A stretch of DNA of 8,461 nt from Thauera sp. Its GTDB lineage: Bacteria > Pseudomonadota > Gammaproteobacteria > Burkholderiales > Rhodocyclaceae. Every line of letters starts with the position of its first letter. The first letter of the stretch is position 1. The DNA lies in the NCBI GenBank assembly GCA_023150215.1, contig JAKLLJ010000041.1:1-8461 (forward strand), read 5' to 3'. Shown piece by piece: positions 1 through 5,804 of the stretch. Made by a program: the position numbers and the translations under genes. Below the pieces are notes generated by a model that ran no database searches, had not been told where the DNA came from, and was given only the letters and a program-made list of their open reading frames with translations.

Positions 1-209
1 AGACCCGCGAAGTGGCCGAAGAAGATCATGATGATACCGACGTGGAACAGGTTGCTCGCCAGCATCATGCCCTGCTTCGACAGCAGCTGCGACGAATCGG
101 TTTTCCAGGTGTACTGCTCGTTGTCGTAACGGATCCAGGAGCCGATCACGAACACGGTCAGTGCGATGTAGGGATAGACCCCGAAAACAAGGTTGTTCAG
201 AGAAATCAT
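1..209 (-). CDS. narI: Respiratory nitrate reductase gamma subunit NarI, N-terminal part (runs off window)
   Basis: NarI is the membrane cytochrome b of nitrate reductase A. It takes electrons from quinol and passes them to NarH. Only the first 69 codons are present. They begin MISLNNLVFGVYPYIAL and continue through a GSWIRYD..QYTW stretch and LASNLFHVGI to GHF, closely following the Escherichia coli NarI N-terminus as I remember it. Membrane segment 1 spans about residues 8-25. Segment 2 (about 48-67) carries His56 and His66, which match the numbering of two of the four haem b ligands in E. coli NarI. The ATG at 207-209 is preceded by GAGGAG 6 nt upstream, embedded in the end of narJ. It is the last known gene of narGHJI. 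Identification is secure; completeness cannot be judged because the gene leaves the window. Confidence 0.95.
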   Translation of the reverse strand, partial: MISLNNLVFGVYPYIALTVFVIGSWIRYDNEQYTWKTDSSQLLSKQGMMLASNLFHVGIIMIFFGHFAG

Positions 210-215
210 CGTCTT

Positions 216-221
216 CTCCTC
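216..221 (-). promoter_or_regulatory. narI ribosome binding site overlapping the narJ stop
   Basis: GAGGAG on the minus strand, 6 nt before the narI ATG at 207-209. It overlaps the narJ TGA (220-222), the same TGAGGAG design seen at the narH-narJ junction. Confidence 0.7.
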
Positions 222-768
222 AGGCGGCCAGACGGGCCAGCGAGCTATGATTTTCGATTACGCGAACGAGCGCCGCATACGGGCTCTCCGCCTTTTCCAG
301 GTTGGTCGCGAGCACGTTGAACACCTTCACCGCGTCGGTCAGGAAAACGCGCGCCTCGGTCTCATCGAGCAGCGCAACGAACTCCATCATCATCGGCAGG
401 TAGTCAGGGATCTCGCGCTCGTCATGCTGCAACCCGTAGGATTTGTAGAACTCGGACAAATCGATGAGCGCGGGACCACGGTTCTTGTCGTCACCAAACA
501 CGTGGTGTGTCAGGTGCAGGCTGTGCTCGGGGGTGAGGTCGAAGGTCTTGACGTACCGACCTTCGAGTTCGGTCTGGTCCTGAGCCAGCATCCAGTCGAT
601 GAAACCGGCAATGCTGTCGTGCTCAGCCTCGGAGAACACCTTGTCGGTGTCCACCGAGCGCACCAGACCTTGAGCCCCGCCCTGGCCGGCGACCGCTGAA
701 CGCAAGTCGCCGACGATCTCGCCGCCCGGATAATCGAGCAGCACGGCAAGCAGCTTGTAGGTCTGCAT
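220..768 (-). CDS. narJ: Nitrate reductase molybdenum cofactor assembly chaperone NarJ
   Basis: NarJ is a cytoplasmic chaperone of the TorD/NarJ family. It binds apo-NarG and is needed for Fe-S and Mo-bisMGD insertion and membrane docking of NarGH; it is not part of the final enzyme. The protein is 182 residues, all-helical in appearance, starting MQTYKLLAVLLDYPG. Residues 71-104 hold the family core (RYVKTFDLTPEHSLHLTHH, then FGDDKNRG and ALIDL), and DYLP lies at 122-125. It is shorter than E. coli NarJ (about 236), mainly at the C-terminus. I chose the ATG at 766-768 because GAGGAG lies 9 nt upstream. An upstream ATG at 820-822 would lie inside narH and has no such site. It sits 13 bp after narH and 10 bp before narI, as expected in narGHJI. 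Confidence 0.95.
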   Translation of the reverse strand: MQTYKLLAVLLDYPGGEIVGDLRSAVAGQGGAQGLVRSVDTDKVFSEAEHDSIAGFIDWMLAQDQTELEGRYVKTFDLTPEHSLHLTHHVFGDDKNRGPALIDLSEFYKSYGLQHDEREIPDYLPMMMEFVALLDETEARVFLTDAVKVFNVLATNLEKAESPYAALVRVIENHSSLARLAA

Positions 769-777
769 GGTTTTGGC

Positions 778-783
778 CTCCTC
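778..783 (-). promoter_or_regulatory. narJ ribosome binding site overlapping the narH stop
   Basis: GAGGAG on the minus strand, 9 nt before the narJ ATG. It overlaps the narH TGA (782-784), so ribosomes finishing narH stop on the narJ loading site. It decides the narJ start in favour of 766-768. Confidence 0.7.
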
Positions 784-2353
784 AGTAGCGTTCGCCAGCG
801 ACGTCGTGCATATCGTCGGCATGGGGCGCGAGCTTGCGCGGTTCCATCGATTCCTGGCGGCGCTCGGGGAACAGCGAGTTCGGCGAGATACCCACCGACG
901 ACGCGTTGCCGAAGCTGAAGCCGGCCTGGCCCTGGAAGCCGTGGTAATCCTCGAGGCGCATCTCTTCCTTGGAGGTCGGAATCACGAAGCGGTCCTCGTA
1001 GTTCGCGATCGCCAGGTAGCGATACATCTCCTTGGCCATGTCCTCGGTCATGCCCACGGCGTCGAGTGCGCGCATGTCGGCCTTGCCCTCGACGTGCACC
1101 GAGCGCTGGTAGGAGCGCATCGCGATCATGCGGTTGAGCGCATCGATGATCGGCTGCTCCTTGCCAGCGGTCATCAGGTTGGCGAGGTACTTGACCGGCA
1201 GACGCATCGCGGACGCCTTCGGGATCACGCCGTCGGCCTCGGTCGGCAGCGCCTTCTGGTCGATCTGCGACTGCACCGGCGAAAGCGGCGGCACGTACCA
1301 GATCATCGGCAGCGTGCGGTACTCAGGGTGCAGCGGGAAGGCGATCTTCCACTGCACGGCCATCTTGTAGATCGGCGACTTCTGCGCGGCGAGGATCCAG
1401 TCGTCGGTGATACCGTCCTTCTTCGCCTGCTCGATCACGGCCGGGTCGAAGGGATCGACGAACATGTCCAGGTGCTCCTTGTACAGATCCTGGACATTGT
1501 CGGCGCTGGCCGCGGCCGAGATCTTGTCGGCGTCGTACAGAATGATGCCGTTGTAGCGAATGCGACCGACACAGGACTCGGAGCAGACGGTCGGCATGCC
1601 GTTCTCGACGCGCGGATAGCAACCCACGCACTTCTCGGCCTTCGACGACTCCCAGTTGAAGAACACTTTCTTGTACGGGCAGCCCGAGATGCACATCCGC
1701 CAGCCGCGGCAACGGTCCTGGTCGGCGAGCACGATGCCGTCTTCCTCGCGCTTGTACAGTGCGCCGGACGGGCAGGAGGCCACACACGCCGGGTTCATGC
1801 AGTGGTTGCAGATCCGAGGCAGGTACATGTGGAAGGTGTTTTCGAACTGCTTGTACATTTCCTTCTCCATGTTGGAGAAGTTCTTGTCACGAGCACGGGA
1901 GGCGAACTCGCCGGCGAGGTCGTCTTCCCAGTTCGGGCCCCAGGTGATCTTGTCCATCTTCTCGCCGGTGATCTGCGACACCGGACGCGCGGTCGGCGCG
2001 GCCTCGGACAGCGGCGCGTTCTGCAGACGGGCGTAGTCGTAGGTGAAGGGCTCGTAGTAGTCGTCGATCTCGGGCAGGTTCGGGTTGGAGAAGATCTGCA
2101 CGATCTTCTTCAGGCGACCGCCGGCCTTGAGCTCGAGCTTGCCGTTGAGCTTGGTCCAGCCGCCCTTCCACTTCTCCTGGTTCTCCCATTCCTTCGGGTA
2201 GCCGATGCCGGGCTTGGACTCGACGTTGTTGAACCAGGCGTACTCGACGCCCTTGCGGTTGGTCCACACGTTCTTGCAGGTCACCGAGCAGGTGTGGCAA
2301 CCGATGCACTTGTCGAGGTTGAACACCATCGCGAATTGCGCGCGGATTTTCAT
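782..2353 (-). CDS. narH: Respiratory nitrate reductase beta subunit NarH
   Basis: NarH is the four-cluster iron-sulfur subunit that wires electrons from NarI haem to the NarG active site on the cytoplasmic side of the membrane. The protein is 523 residues, close to the family length (E. coli about 512). All ligand sets are visible: Cys16/19/22/26 near the N-terminus; Cys182/185/190/194; Cys215, Trp218, Cys221, Cys225, where tryptophan replaces a cysteine as in the [3Fe-4S] site of NarH; and Cys242/245/257/261 in a CVGCYPR..CSESCVGR context. The ATG at 2351-2353 follows AGGAG by 6 nt. The gene begins 35 bp after the narG stop and its own TGA overlaps the narJ ribosome binding site. It appears intact, so lack of function would come from the truncated narG, not from this gene. 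Confidence 0.97.
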   Translation of the reverse strand: MKIRAQFAMVFNLDKCIGCHTCSVTCKNVWTNRKGVEYAWFNNVESKPGIGYPKEWENQEKWKGGWTKLNGKLELKAGGRLKKIVQIFSNPNLPEIDDYYEPFTYDYARLQNAPLSEAAPTARPVSQITGEKMDKITWGPNWEDDLAGEFASRARDKNFSNMEKEMYKQFENTFHMYLPRICNHCMNPACVASCPSGALYKREEDGIVLADQDRCRGWRMCISGCPYKKVFFNWESSKAEKCVGCYPRVENGMPTVCSESCVGRIRYNGIILYDADKISAAASADNVQDLYKEHLDMFVDPFDPAVIEQAKKDGITDDWILAAQKSPIYKMAVQWKIAFPLHPEYRTLPMIWYVPPLSPVQSQIDQKALPTEADGVIPKASAMRLPVKYLANLMTAGKEQPIIDALNRMIAMRSYQRSVHVEGKADMRALDAVGMTEDMAKEMYRYLAIANYEDRFVIPTSKEEMRLEDYHGFQGQAGFSFGNASSVGISPNSLFPERRQESMEPRKLAPHADDMHDVAGERY

Positions 2354-2388
2354 GTGTTTCTCCTGAATGTCTGGTCTCGAGCCGGCGC

Positions 2389-3402
2389 TTACTTCTTGCC
2401 GATGCCCACGGGGTTGCGCTGGGCTTCGCGTTCGGGCGTGAGCGGGCGCTCCAGCCAGTCGATGTCCTGATCCTCGATCTTGTGGATCACCACAACCTCG
2501 TCACGCTGGCAGCCCACGGTGCCGTAGTAGTTGAAGCTGTAGGCCAGTTGCGCATAGCCGCCAACCATGTTGGTCGGCTTGACGATGACGCGGGTGACCG
2601 AGTTGAGGATGCCGCCACGCTTGCCGGTGCTGTTCGAGCCGGGAACGTTCACGTTCTTTTCCTGGGCGTGATACATGATCGCCATGCCACGCGGGATGCG
2701 CTGCGACACCACCGCACGCGCCACCGTGGCGCCGTTCGCGTTGATCGCCTCGACCCAGTCGTTGTCGCGGATGCCGATGCTGGCGGCCTCTTCCTCGGAC
2801 AGCCAGACGTATGGGCCGCCGCGGAACAGGTTGAGCATGCGCAGGTTGTCCTGGTAGCTGGAGTGGATGCCCCATTTCGAGTGCGGGGTGATCCACGACA
2901 GGGTCAGGTGCGGCTTGCTGCGGACACTGGCAGGCACGTTCTCGTGCGCCTTCAGGTCGACCGGCGGCTTGTAGGCGCAGAAGCCTTCGCCGAAGTCGAG
3001 GAACCACTCGTGGTCCTGGTAGAAGTGCGCGCGACCGGTCAGGGTGCGGAACGGGATGTGCTCGTGGATGTTGGTGTAGCCCGCGGTGTAGGACACGGTC
3101 TCCGACTCGATGCCGGACCAGGTGGGCGCGGTGATGATCTTGCGCGGCTGGGCGACGATGTCGCGGAAGGTGATCTTGTCCTCGTGACGGCCGGCGTACA
3201 GGTGATGGTGGTCGATGCCGGTCTTCTTCGACAGCGCGCTCCACGACTTGTGCGCCACCTCGCCGTTGGTCTCGGGCGCCATGCGCATGACCGAGTCGCA
3301 GACGTAGATGTCTTCCTCGAGCGACGGCATGCCCTTCGAAACACCTTCGACCTGCACCGGGTAGTTGCACTTCTTGAGCTCTTCGTACTCCTGGGTGGTA
3401 TC
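2389..3402 (-). pseudogene. narG: Nitrate reductase alpha subunit NarG, 3' fragment
   Basis: This is the NarG half of the chimera, about 336 of the roughly 1,240 residues in the family. Recognisable blocks include KGMPSLEEDIYVCDSVMRMA, FRDIVAQPRKII, PTWSGIESE..SYTAGYTN, HEHIPFRTLTGR, WGIHSSYQDNL, RGGPYVWLSEEEA, AVVSQR.P.GM..MYHAQE and SFNYYGTVG near the end. They correspond to the C-terminal region including the molybdopterin-dinucleotide-binding domain. The N-terminal FS0 cluster ligands and the Mo-coordinating aspartate region are absent from the window. The normal end is kept, with TAA at 2389-2391 followed 35 bp later by narH. Within the fragment I see no frameshift or stop, so the loss looks like one clean break near 3400 rather than slow decay. 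Confidence 0.93.
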
Positions 3403-3948
3403 CCAGTCGATGCCCTTGACGTCGTCGGCCTTGGCCTTTGCGAACTGGTAGGAACAGATGACCGGGCCGGACGCGAAGAGAAACGGGTTCTGCCGCTCCT
3501 GTTTTCGGATCGCGTTGTAGCTCTTGGCTTCGAGGATCAGCCCCTGCAGCCCGAACTTGTCCTGCAGCTCCTGGTGCCACTGCTTGCGCAGGTTCGCGGG
3601 GACGATGATGAGGACCTTCCGCCGCCGTTCGGCCCAGCGCTGCGAGATGACCAATCCAGCTTCGATGGTCTTACCCAGACCGACCTCGTCGGCGAGGATC
3701 ACCCCGCGTGAAAGGGGGTTTCGGCAAGCAAAGAGCGCAGCCTCCACCTGATGGGGATTCAGATCGACTTGCGAATCGACCAAGGTCGAAGCCAGCGACT
3801 CCACGGAGTCGCCTGCTGCACGCCTGGTCAGCAGCCAGGCGTAGTACTGGCTCTGATGCGGCGTCAGAAGCTGCTGTGTTGTCAACGGCGATCCTCCGCT
3901 TGTTCTTCCCCGGAGCGTGATTCGGCTGCTGGCTTGATCCGTGCTCAC
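2389..3948 (-). CDS. Chimeric reading frame: SNF2 helicase N-terminus fused in frame to NarG C-terminus
   Basis: One uninterrupted 519-codon frame contains two unrelated proteins. Residues 1 to about 183 are the start of a SNF2/DEAD-type helicase. Residues about 184-519 are the C-terminal quarter of the nitrate reductase alpha subunit. The GTG at 3946-3948 is supported by GGAGG 4 nt upstream and by a GTGA overlap with the HTH gene. The helicase part has Walker A (ADEVGLGKT, residues 86-94) and motif Ia (VLIIVPANLRKQWHQEL) but ends where the family is expected to reach its DExH box. The NarG part lacks the N-terminal Fe-S and molybdenum-binding regions. Neither activity is expected of the product. 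I know no natural protein family with this architecture. It is a recombination scar or an assembly join; the sequence alone does not decide between them. Confidence 0.9.
   Translation of the reverse strand: MSTDQASSRITLRGRTSGGSPLTTQQLLTPHQSQYYAWLLTRRAAGDSVESLASTLVDSQVDLNPHQVEAALFACRNPLSRGVILADEVGLGKTIEAGLVISQRWAERRRKVLIIVPANLRKQWHQELQDKFGLQGLILEAKSYNAIRKQERQNPFLFASGPVICSYQFAKAKADDVKGIDWDTTQEYEELKKCNYPVQVEGVSKGMPSLEEDIYVCDSVMRMAPETNGEVAHKSWSALSKKTGIDHHHLYAGRHEDKITFRDIVAQPRKIITAPTWSGIESETVSYTAGYTNIHEHIPFRTLTGRAHFYQDHEWFLDFGEGFCAYKPPVDLKAHENVPASVRSKPHLTLSWITPHSKWGIHSSYQDNLRMLNLFRGGPYVWLSEEEAASIGIRDNDWVEAINANGATVARAVVSQRIPRGMAIMYHAQEKNVNVPGSNSTGKRGGILNSVTRVIVKPTNMVGGYAQLAYSFNYYGTVGCQRDEVVVIHKIEDQDIDWLERPLTPEREAQRNPVGIGKK
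3400..3948 (-). pseudogene. SNF2-type DEAD/DEAH-box helicase, 5' fragment
   Basis: This is the helicase half of the chimera, about 183 residues of a protein that in this family is usually many hundreds of residues long. LTPHQSQYYAWLL (28-40) precedes a conserved PHQVEAALFA stretch. ADEVGLGKTIEAGL (86-99) is the nucleotide-binding P-loop, VLIIVPANLRKQW (112-124) is motif Ia, and ICSYQFAKAKADDVKGIDWD (164-183) leads up to motif II. The DExH motif, the rest of RecA lobe 1 and all of lobe 2 are missing. Full-length relatives are, as I recall, carried as cargo on ICEs and genomic islands directly after a small HTH gene, and are often suspected of roles in restriction or phage defence; this is recollection and inference. 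The family call is firm, the exact role is not. Confidence 0.88.
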
Positions 3949-4145
3949 TCGGCCTCCGGTTTCTTCTTGTTGATGCGCTCGGCGATCCAGCGATCCAGAT
4001 CCGAGCGGCGAAAGCGCCAGGTGCCTCCAAGTTTGAACGCCGGGATCTCTCCTTTCTGGGCAAGGCGATAGACCGTCCGTTTCCCGGCTTTGAGGTAGGC
4101 CGCGACCTCCTCCAGCGTGAGGATCTCACTCTCGATTTCACTCAT
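3945..4145 (-). CDS. Small helix-turn-helix DNA-binding protein (excisionase/AlpA-like)
   Basis: A 66-residue protein made almost entirely of one winged-HTH domain of the excisionase/MerR-type helix-turn-helix class. LTLEEVAAYLKAGKRTVYRL (9-28) forms the helix-turn-helix, the GEIPAFKLGGTWRFRRSDL stretch (32-50) forms the wing and the conserved Arg-Phe pair, and a lysine-rich tail ends the protein. Such proteins act either as recombination directionality factors or as local transcription regulators. Here the GTGA overlap with the helicase gene suggests a regulator of that operon. The start at 4143-4145 is preferred because the domain begins right after it; its ribosome binding site is weak (GGAT only). 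An in-frame extension upstream to 4394 is possible on paper but runs through the probable promoter and looks non-coding. Confidence 0.85.
   Translation of the reverse strand: MSEIESEILTLEEVAAYLKAGKRTVYRLAQKGEIPAFKLGGTWRFRRSDLDRWIAERINKKKPEAE
3953..3957 (-). promoter_or_regulatory. Ribosome binding site fixing the GTG start of the helicase/NarG chimera
   Basis: Read on the minus strand this is GGAGG, 4 nt before the GTG at 3946-3948, inside the last codons of the HTH gene. Together with the GTGA stop/start overlap it supports coupled translation of the two genes and the choice of a GTG start. Confidence 0.7.
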
Positions 4146-4181
4146 CTGGAAATCATCCGGTTTGGTCTTTCGTGATTTTGG

Positions 4182-4200
4182 ATTGCCAAGTTTGGCCAAT
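4182..4200. promoter_or_regulatory. Imperfect palindrome, candidate operator
   Basis: The core GCCAA-GT-TTGGC (4185-4196) is a perfect 5-bp inverted repeat with a 2-bp centre, extended imperfectly on both sides to ATT...AAT. It overlaps the end of the possible -10 element and sits where the HTH transcript would begin. That is a typical place for autorepression by the small HTH protein encoded next to it. Short palindromes also arise by chance, so this is a suggestion. Confidence 0.3.
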
Positions 4201-4229
4201 TCTACCAATAGGTGGTGCGCGTCAGCCAA
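4199..4229 (-). promoter_or_regulatory. Possible sigma-70 promoter for the HTH-helicase unit
   Basis: On the minus strand TAGAAT (4199-4204, five of six matches to the -10 consensus) lies 19 bp downstream of TTGGCT (4224-4229, a partial -35). The spacer is longer than ideal. It would start transcription roughly 45 nt before the HTH ATG, in the most AT-rich part of the intergenic region. If real, it is also the only candidate promoter in the window for the truncated nar genes. Prediction by eye only. Confidence 0.3.
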
Positions 4230-4272
4230 GAAGAAATCCACGATGCATGGCGAGACACTCCGACCGATGTGA

Positions 4273-4383
4273 CCAATAAATCCGGTCAAGCCTGAGTTCC
4301 CATTCCCCGCGGCGCGAGGTGAGCGCGTGGCACAGCATCTGTCCATCCGCTTCAACCGGGAAGGGCACGATGGGACACAGTAA
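4273..4383 (+). other. Possible C-terminal remnant of a lost upstream transfer gene
   Basis: An open frame follows a TGA at 4270-4272 and ends with TAA at 4381-4383, overlapping the RAQPRD start by 14 nt. Its end reads VAQHLSIRFNREGHDGTQ, which looks protein-like, and overlapping gene ends are the rule in this operon. It could be the tail of a gene that preceded RAQPRD before the HTH-helicase unit arrived. It could also be a small gene from the GTG at 4327, or chance. I do not recognise it. Confidence 0.2.
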
Positions 4384-4735
4384 CTGCCGCACATCCGCGT
4401 TGCCTGCGCTTGCCGTCATTTTGGCTGTGCTGTTCTCGGCGCTGCAGCCTGCTGTCGCCGCCGATGGCCTCGCCTCGGAGCGCGAGCATCTCGCCGCGCT
4501 CGCCCGCCAACTCAACCTGATCGACCGCCTCGCCGAGCACGCCGCCAATACCGCTCCGCAGGAACGCGACCGCTACCACTTCGACTACGTCCGACTGCAC
4601 GCAGACCTGCAGCGCGTTCGCGCTGGCCTGCAGGACTACCTCGTGCCCCGGCGTGCCCAGCCGCGCGATCCTGTCCCGCTGGCCGGCGATTACGTCCGCA
4701 GAGACCGTGCCAACGACGAGGAGCCATCGCCGTGA
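4370..4735 (+). CDS. RAQPRD family integrative conjugative element protein (TIGR01690)
   Basis: A 121-residue exported protein of the ICE transfer apparatus; its biochemical role is not known. The hydrophobic segment (about 9-31, ending AVAADG) is a signal peptide with a plausible cleavage site after Ala30 or Ala31. A charged helical region follows, and the family signature RAQPRD itself is at residues 95-100. I chose the ATG at 4370-4372 because it gives a proper signal peptide and follows GGGAAGGG; the upstream ATG at 4319 would add 17 residues that do not resemble a signal sequence. It is the first recognisable gene of the plus-strand operon. In related elements this gene follows the coupling-protein region, which is absent here. 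The TGA overlaps the GTG of the next gene. Confidence 0.93.
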   Translation: MGHSNCRTSALPALAVILAVLFSALQPAVAADGLASEREHLAALARQLNLIDRLAEHAANTAPQERDRYHFDYVRLHADLQRVRAGLQDYLVPRRAQPRDPVPLAGDYVRRDRANDEEPSP

Positions 4736-4971
4736 CCCCCTCTGCCGATCAGGTCGCCGCCTTCCAGGCCACCGGCGGCTTTGCGCCTTCGGCCGTCTCT
4801 GCCGTGGTGCTCGCTTTCGTGTTCGCCGTGTTGCTGCTGTGGGGCGTGTGGGCGATGCGTACCGCCTACGTCGGCTGGGCGGAACACCGCCTGACCGAAC
4901 GGCAGTTCCTCGGCGTCATCGTGCGTTTTGTCGCGATGTACCTGGTACTGAGCTTCTTCCTCCTGTCCTGA
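4732..4971 (+). CDS. ICE transfer membrane protein, TIGR03758/DUF3262 family
   Basis: A 79-residue inner membrane protein with two predicted membrane spans, about residues 21-42 and 59-78, joined by a short charged loop (GWAEHRLTERQ). Size, position and topology match the PFL_4701-type DUF3262 family found next to RAQPRD in G-type conjugation systems. These proteins are small, pilin-like or assembly-factor-like; no activity is known. The GTG start is set by GAGGAG 8 nt upstream (4718-4723) and by the GTGA overlap with the RAQPRD stop. It is followed 23 bp later by the TIGR03745 gene. Confidence 0.9.
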   Translation: MTPSADQVAAFQATGGFAPSAVSAVVLAFVFAVLLLWGVWAMRTAYVGWAEHRLTERQFLGVIVRFVAMYLVLSFFLLS

Positions 4972-4994
4972 CCACCATGAAAGGGTGTATCGCC

Positions 4995-5381
4995 ATGAAC
5001 GCTTCGAATACCCATCGCGCGCCTGCTCGCACCACCGCGCGCCCATCCGTGCGCATCACCACCGTACTTGCGCCACTGGGCATCGCGGCCACGCCGTCCG
5101 CCTCCTGGGCGGCCCTGCCAACCATGGAGGACCCTTCGCGCGGTGCCGGCACCGGCATCATGCAGACGATCCAGAACTACGGCTACGACATCGTTCTACT
5201 GGTCGCGCTGCTCGTGGTCGCCTCGATGTTCGTCGGTGTCTCCTATCACGCCTACACACGCTACTCGGAGATCCACACCGGCCGCGCCACCTGGGGCCAG
5301 TTTGGCCTGTCGGTCGCCGTGGGCGCGCTCCTGTTGGTGGTTGGCATCTGGCTGCTCACCAAGGCTACCGGCGTGCTGTGA
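4995..5381 (+). CDS. ICE transfer membrane protein, TIGR03745 family (pilin-like)
   Basis: A 128-residue protein with an N-terminal signal region whose hydrophobic part and SASWAA site (about 35-40) suggest cleavage near Ala39/40. Two membrane spans follow, at about 64-83 (DIVLLVALLVVASMFVGVSY) and 103-122. A cleaved signal followed by two spans is the topology of VirB2/TrbC-type pilins, so a major-pilin role is plausible but inferred. The ATG at 4995-4997 is preferred over the in-frame ATG at 4977 because AAAGGG lies about 9 nt before it; the earlier start has no good site. Gene order (DUF3262, TIGR03745, TIGR03750) is the usual one for this ICE family. Confidence 0.9.
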   Translation: MNASNTHRAPARTTARPSVRITTVLAPLGIAATPSASWAALPTMEDPSRGAGTGIMQTIQNYGYDIVLLVALLVVASMFVGVSYHAYTRYSEIHTGRATWGQFGLSVAVGALLLVVGIWLLTKATGVL

Positions 5382-5393
5382 GGGCGCCAAGCG

Positions 5394-5804
5394 ATGGCCC
5401 TCCCTTCGGAGACTCCGCGCGACACGCTGGTGACCTTCCTGCCGCACCGGCTGAATCGCCAGCCGGTGGTCGTGCGCGGGCTGACGGCCGACGAGTTGTG
5501 GATCTGCGCCGGCCTGTCCGGTGCAGCCGGGTTTGTGCTCGGCCTGCCGCTGGCCTGGCTCACGCACAGCATCGCCATGGTGCCCACGCTGATCGTCGCC
5601 GGCATTGCGCTGGGCGTCTTTGTCGGCGGCGGCTTCCTGCGCGCGCAGAAGCGCGGCCGGCCCGACACCTGGCTGTACCGGCAGCTCCAATGGCGGTTGG
5701 CCCTGCGGCATCCGGCGCTGGCGGCGCTCCTGGGCGGGCAGCGCCTCATCACCCGCTCGGGCTACTGGACTACCCGGCGCAACACCGATCGAGGGGCGCC
5801 ATGA
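5394..5804 (+). CDS. ICE transfer membrane protein, TIGR03750/DUF3487 family
   Basis: A 136-residue inner membrane protein. The cytoplasmic N-terminus carries the conserved LPHRLNRQPVVVRGLTADEL block (16-35). Two membrane spans follow at about 36-56 and 60-82, then a basic region containing KRGRPDTWLYRQLQWR. Small two-span proteins in this position resemble VirB3/TraL in topology, which suggests a role at the base of the secretion channel; that parallel is inference. GAGGG lies about 9 nt before the ATG. Its TGA overlaps the ATG of the next gene (ATGA at 5801-5804), indicating coupled translation. Confidence 0.92.
   Translation: MALPSETPRDTLVTFLPHRLNRQPVVVRGLTADELWICAGLSGAAGFVLGLPLAWLTHSIAMVPTLIVAGIALGVFVGGGFLRAQKRGRPDTWLYRQLQWRLALRHPALAALLGGQRLITRSGYWTTRRNTDRGAP

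Larger units (their letters stand above)
4146..4369. other. Divergent intergenic region between the HTH gene and the conjugation operon
   Basis: A 224-bp stretch separates the minus-strand HTH-helicase-nar unit from the plus-strand transfer genes. It holds the possible promoter and palindrome described separately. The part next to the HTH gene is visibly richer in A and T than the rest of the window. I see no convincing sigma-70 promoter for the plus strand and no terminator. A short open plus-strand frame at 4273-4383 overlaps the right end and is treated as a possible gene remnant. Confidence 0.6.

Noticed and set aside
769..822. N-terminal extension of NarJ to the ATG at 822
   Set aside because: It lies within narH, lacks a ribosome site, and the family N-terminus begins at the later ATG, which has GAGGAG before it.
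767..2470. Long plus-strand open frame of 567 codons opposite narH
   Set aside because: It is antisense to an unmistakable narH, has a repetitive Val/His/Arg/Leu composition typical of the reverse of high-GC coding DNA, and shows no recognisable domain.
2482..3711. Plus-strand open frame of 409 codons opposite the chimera
   Set aside because: Shadow of the NarG/helicase coding strand; composition is skewed to Val, Arg, Asp and Leu, with no domain and no convincing ribosome site.
4146..4369. ICE attachment site, integrase or origin of transfer
   Set aside because: There is no tRNA end, integrase or long repeat pair in the window. The one short palindrome is too small to call an oriT.
4146..4394. 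Long form of the HTH protein starting at 4394
   Set aside because: The extra 83 codons pass through the AT-rich intergenic region with the possible promoter and into the RAQPRD gene, and show no protein-like pattern.
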